Source: Gammaproteobacteria bacterium
GTDB taxonomy: Bacteria; Pseudomonadota; Gammaproteobacteria; SZUA-21
Direction of reading: 5' to 3'
DNA length: 8,180 nucleotides
Assembly: GCA_003233075.1 (NCBI GenBank)
Contig: QIKQ01000306.1
Span: 1-8,180 of the forward strand
The notes under the pieces are model-generated. The model ran no database searches. It saw only the letters and a list, made by a program, of their open reading frames with translations, and had not been told where the DNA came from. The translations under genes were made by a program, and so were the position numbers. Shown piece after piece: positions 6,164 to 8,180 of the stretch (position 1 is the first letter of the stretch; each line of letters starts with the position of its first letter).

Positions 6164-6757
6164 ATGCAAATGATTAATGAATCTGATCCGATTAAATTAT
6201 TTTCGAAGTGGTATGAAGAAGCAAAATCAACCTCGATTGATAAACCCAATGCGATGAGTTTATCGACTGCTGATTCAGAATCTAGAGTATCCTCTCGCCT
6301 TGTGTTGCTTAGTCGTCATAATGCCGAAGAAGGTTTCGTATTTCATACTAATTACTTAAGTCGTAAATGCCAAGATATTGAGTCAAATTCTAAGGTAGCG
6401 TTACTTTTTTGGTGGGATGAGCTGGGTTATCAAATTCGCATCGAAGGTCAGATTCAAAAAACGGATAGTAAGGCGTCGGATGAATATTTTTCTAATCGTC
6501 CACGTGGCAGCCAACTAGGAGCCTGGGCATCCGAGCAAAGCCAGGAGATTGAATCGCGGCAAGTATTAGAAGAACGTATGAAGCAATTTACTGCAAAATA
6601 CGATGGGGCTGATGTGCCCCGACCACCACATTGGGGTGGTTACGCGGTATTGCCTGATACAATGGAATTTTGGCTTAATTGTGATGATCGTTTACACGAT
6701 CGTGTTCGCTATGACTTAGTACAGGGTCAGTGGCAATCTGTATTATTAGCGCCGTAA
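6164..6757 (+). CDS. pdxH: Pyridoxine/pyridoxamine 5'-phosphate oxidase
   Basis: FMN-dependent cytosolic oxidase that converts PNP or PMP to pyridoxal 5'-phosphate, the last step of PLP synthesis and salvage. The 197 residues cover the family from its first helix (DPIKLFSKWYEEA) to the typical C-terminal LAP; E. coli PdxH is 218, so the N-terminal arm is missing. By alignment with E. coli numbering, the FMN and substrate residues are present: R45 (R67), T62, R67 and K68 (R88, K89), Q90 (Q111), Y108, R112 and S116 (Y129, R133, S137), QS 125-126, W170 (W191), RLH 176-178 (catalytic R197, H199) and R180. Oddities are VLLSRHNAEEG, where VLLK(x)D.G is usual, with one extra residue and no Lys at the K72 position, and EFWLNCDDRLHDR, where E. 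coli has EFWQGGEHRLHDR. ATG 6164 and ATG 6170 are both possible. It is followed by a hairpin and then trhP on the same strand. Confidence 0.93.
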   Translation: MQMINESDPIKLFSKWYEEAKSTSIDKPNAMSLSTADSESRVSSRLVLLSRHNAEEGFVFHTNYLSRKCQDIESNSKVALLFWWDELGYQIRIEGQIQKTDSKASDEYFSNRPRGSQLGAWASEQSQEIESRQVLEERMKQFTAKYDGADVPRPPHWGGYAVLPDTMEFWLNCDDRLHDRVRYDLVQGQWQSVLLAP

Positions 6758-6778
6758 TTAGTTTTAAAGTCCAAATAA

Positions 6779-6793
6779 CCTCACAAAGTGAGG
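6779..6793 (+). terminator. Small hairpin after pdxH, possible terminator
   Basis: CCTCAC-aaa-GTGAGG is a perfect 6-bp stem with a 3-base loop, 21 bases after the pdxH stop. The downstream sequence CTCTATT is only weakly T-rich, so termination efficiency is doubtful. The position between pdxH and the -10 candidate for trhP fits a separator of the two transcripts. Confidence 0.35.
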
Positions 6794-6839
6794 CTCTATT
6801 CAATGCAATGAATATGACGCTATTTTGCCTATTTTCATT

Positions 6840-6845
6840 TATAAT
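6840..6845 (+). promoter_or_regulatory. Possible -10 box for trhP
   Basis: A perfect TATAAT lies 34 bases before the trhP ATG. Transcription would begin near 6852, giving a leader of about 28 bases. The best -35-like match upstream (TGACGC, 6815-6820) is poor and its spacing is 19 bp, so this is a plausible but unproven sigma70-type promoter. Confidence 0.4.
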
Positions 6846-6879
6846 TGGCTTCTTCGAAAACTTAAGAAAATACAGCAAA

Positions 6880-8180
6880 ATGAAAGCACCAGAATTACTA
6901 GCGCCTGCGGGTTCTTTAAAACATCTGCGCTATGCCTATGCCTTTGGCGCAGATGCAGTTTATGCCGGCATGCCCAGATACAGCTTACGTGCGCGCAACA
7001 ATGAATTCTCTAAATTAGCAGTTTTAAAGCAGGGTATAGAAACGGCGCAACGCTTAGGTAAAAAGTTTTTCTTGGCGACCAATGCCTTACCGCATAATGC
7101 TAAAATTAAAACCTTTATCAAAGATATGACGCCTATTATTGAGCTAAAGCCAGATGCCCTAATCATGGCGGACCCTGGTTTAATCATGATGGTACGCGAA
7201 ACCTGGCCCGAGGCAGTAGTACATTTATCGGTACAAGCCAATACCATGAATTACGCCAGTGTTAAATTTTGGCAACAAGTTGGTGTGAAGCGAATTATAT
7301 TGTCTAGGGAGCTATCACTCGATCAAGTCGAAGAAATCAAACAGCAATGCCCCGAAATGGAAATCGAAGTTTTTGTGCACGGCGCACTGTGCATAGCCTA
7401 TTCCGGTCGTTGTTTATTATCAGGTTATTTTAATCATCGAGATGCGAATCAGGGCACTTGCACCAATGCTTGTCGTTGGGAATATAAAGTGCTTGACGAA
7501 GATCAAATGAAACAAGAAAAGCAACGTCAAGAATACGAAAAAGTATCAGTGAATGTCAGTGCGCCAATTTATAAGCCCGAAGGGTTTCAAGAGTCAGTAG
7601 AATTGCCTGAACCGAAAAGCTATTACTTGGAAGAAGGCCGAAGAAAGGGCGAGTACATGCCGGTTGAGGAAGATGAGACCGGTACTTATATTATGAACTC
7701 AAAAGATTTACGAGCCGTTGAACATATAAAACGTCTAGCCGAAATAGGCGTCGATAGCTTGAAAATTGAAGGCCGGACTAAATCACATTATTATGTTGCG
7801 CGTAGTTCGCAAGTGTATCGCAAAGCAATTGATGATGCGGTTGCAGGCAGAGCACTTGATCCTACTTTGGTTGGTGATTTGGAAAATTTATCGAATCGTG
7901 GTTACACCGATGGTTTTTTCCAACGTCATCATGATGAGGAATATCAAAACTATTTAACCAACTACTCAAAAAGTAAAAATCAGCAATTTGTGGGCGAACT
8001 AATTTCGTTCGACAAATCAACTGGCATGGCAGATATCGAAGTTAAAAACCGATTTAGAGTAGGCGATGAATTAGAGTTCTTATCACCTAGTGGTAATTAT
8101 ACATTCAAGTTAGAGAAAATAGTTAGCGACAAGGGTGAGCCGATGGACGTTGCACCCGGAAGCGGTTATCGAGTCCGCAT
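6880..8180 (+). CDS. trhP: TrhP/YegQ, U32-family tRNA U34 hydroxylation protein (3' truncated)
   Basis: 433 codons run open to the window edge; E. coli YegQ has 453, so only ~20 residues are missing. It starts MKAPELLAPAGSLKHLRYAYAFGADAVYAG, the standard U32 opening. The U32 signature EVFVHGALCIAYSGRCLLSG carries C171 and C178, followed by C194 and C198 in GTCTNACRWEY. Four such cysteines bind a [4Fe-4S] cluster in the related UbiU/UbiV proteins, so a cluster is likely. Further family landmarks are GEYMPVEEDETGTYIMNSKDL, SLKIEGRTKSHYYVA, VYRKAIDDA, RGYTDGFF and the C-terminal beta-barrel (QQFVGEL...). In E. coli TrhP makes 5-hydroxyuridine at tRNA position 34 using prephenate, the first step toward cmo5U. 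A charged insert (DEDQMKQEKQRQEYEKV, 205-221) differs from E. coli. The Shine-Dalgarno before ATG 6880 is weak (TAAGA). No frameshift is seen. Confidence 0.94.
   Translation, partial: MKAPELLAPAGSLKHLRYAYAFGADAVYAGMPRYSLRARNNEFSKLAVLKQGIETAQRLGKKFFLATNALPHNAKIKTFIKDMTPIIELKPDALIMADPGLIMMVRETWPEAVVHLSVQANTMNYASVKFWQQVGVKRIILSRELSLDQVEEIKQQCPEMEIEVFVHGALCIAYSGRCLLSGYFNHRDANQGTCTNACRWEYKVLDEDQMKQEKQRQEYEKVSVNVSAPIYKPEGFQESVELPEPKSYYLEEGRRKGEYMPVEEDETGTYIMNSKDLRAVEHIKRLAEIGVDSLKIEGRTKSHYYVARSSQVYRKAIDDAVAGRALDPTLVGDLENLSNRGYTDGFFQRHHDEEYQNYLTNYSKSKNQQFVGELISFDKSTGMADIEVKNRFRVGDELEFLSPSGNYTFKLEKIVSDKGEPMDVAPGSGYRVR

Noticed and set aside
6675..6878. Minus-strand frame across the pdxH end and the pdxH-trhP gap
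   Set aside because: Antisense to conserved PdxH C-terminal residues, with no family resemblance.
6960..7247. Minus-strand frame inside trhP
   Set aside because: Antisense shadow of a strongly conserved U32 coding region.
7766..7957. Plus-strand frame in another phase inside trhP
   Set aside because: The true frame here encodes the conserved YegQ segment, so this is an out-of-phase shadow.

Overview
The window looks like chromosomal DNA of an AT-rich gammaproteobacterium. The best-recognised genes are an EAL-domain protein, PdxH and a TrhP/YegQ-type U32 protein. TrhP and an RpoC-derived protein both resemble their Escherichia coli counterparts closely by eye. No species can be named from the sequence alone, and I see no transposase, integrase, tRNA, rRNA or CRISPR array.

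Layout. Bases 1-203 are the 3' end of an EAL-domain (cyclic-di-GMP) gene. Bases 441-1607 (+) encode a 388-residue stand-alone protein homologous to only the N-terminal clamp part of RNA polymerase beta' (RpoC). It keeps the zinc ribbon and the sigma-binding clamp helices and lacks the whole catalytic part. Bases 1608-2758 hold no credible gene. Instead they carry two diverged, head-to-head copies of a roughly 262-nt, heavily base-paired element (complement 1928-2190 and 2295-2556), with a separate small three-way-junction fold between them (2217-2275). Bases 2759-4351 (-) encode a J-domain-like protein with six predicted membrane segments. Bases 4541-4996 (+) encode a small single-pass membrane protein that converges on a six-segment membrane protein at 5020-5811 (-). 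Bases 6164-6757 (+) are pdxH. Bases 6880 to the window end (+) are trhP (yegQ), cut off by the window edge.

How it fits together. The right half is ordinary housekeeping: PLP synthesis and wobble-uridine tRNA modification, plus membrane proteins of unknown role. The left half is the unusual part. The RpoC fragment is an open, motif-preserving gene rather than obvious debris. The residues equivalent to the E. coli beta' positions known to matter for sigma70 binding are kept, while the lid and switch-2 sequences are lost. This suggests a free sigma-binding module, although that function is inference. The paired elements next to it show compensatory stem changes with conserved loop sequences, which points to a conserved folded RNA or a mobile palindromic repeat family. 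No functional link between the RpoC fragment and the paired elements can be shown from this window.
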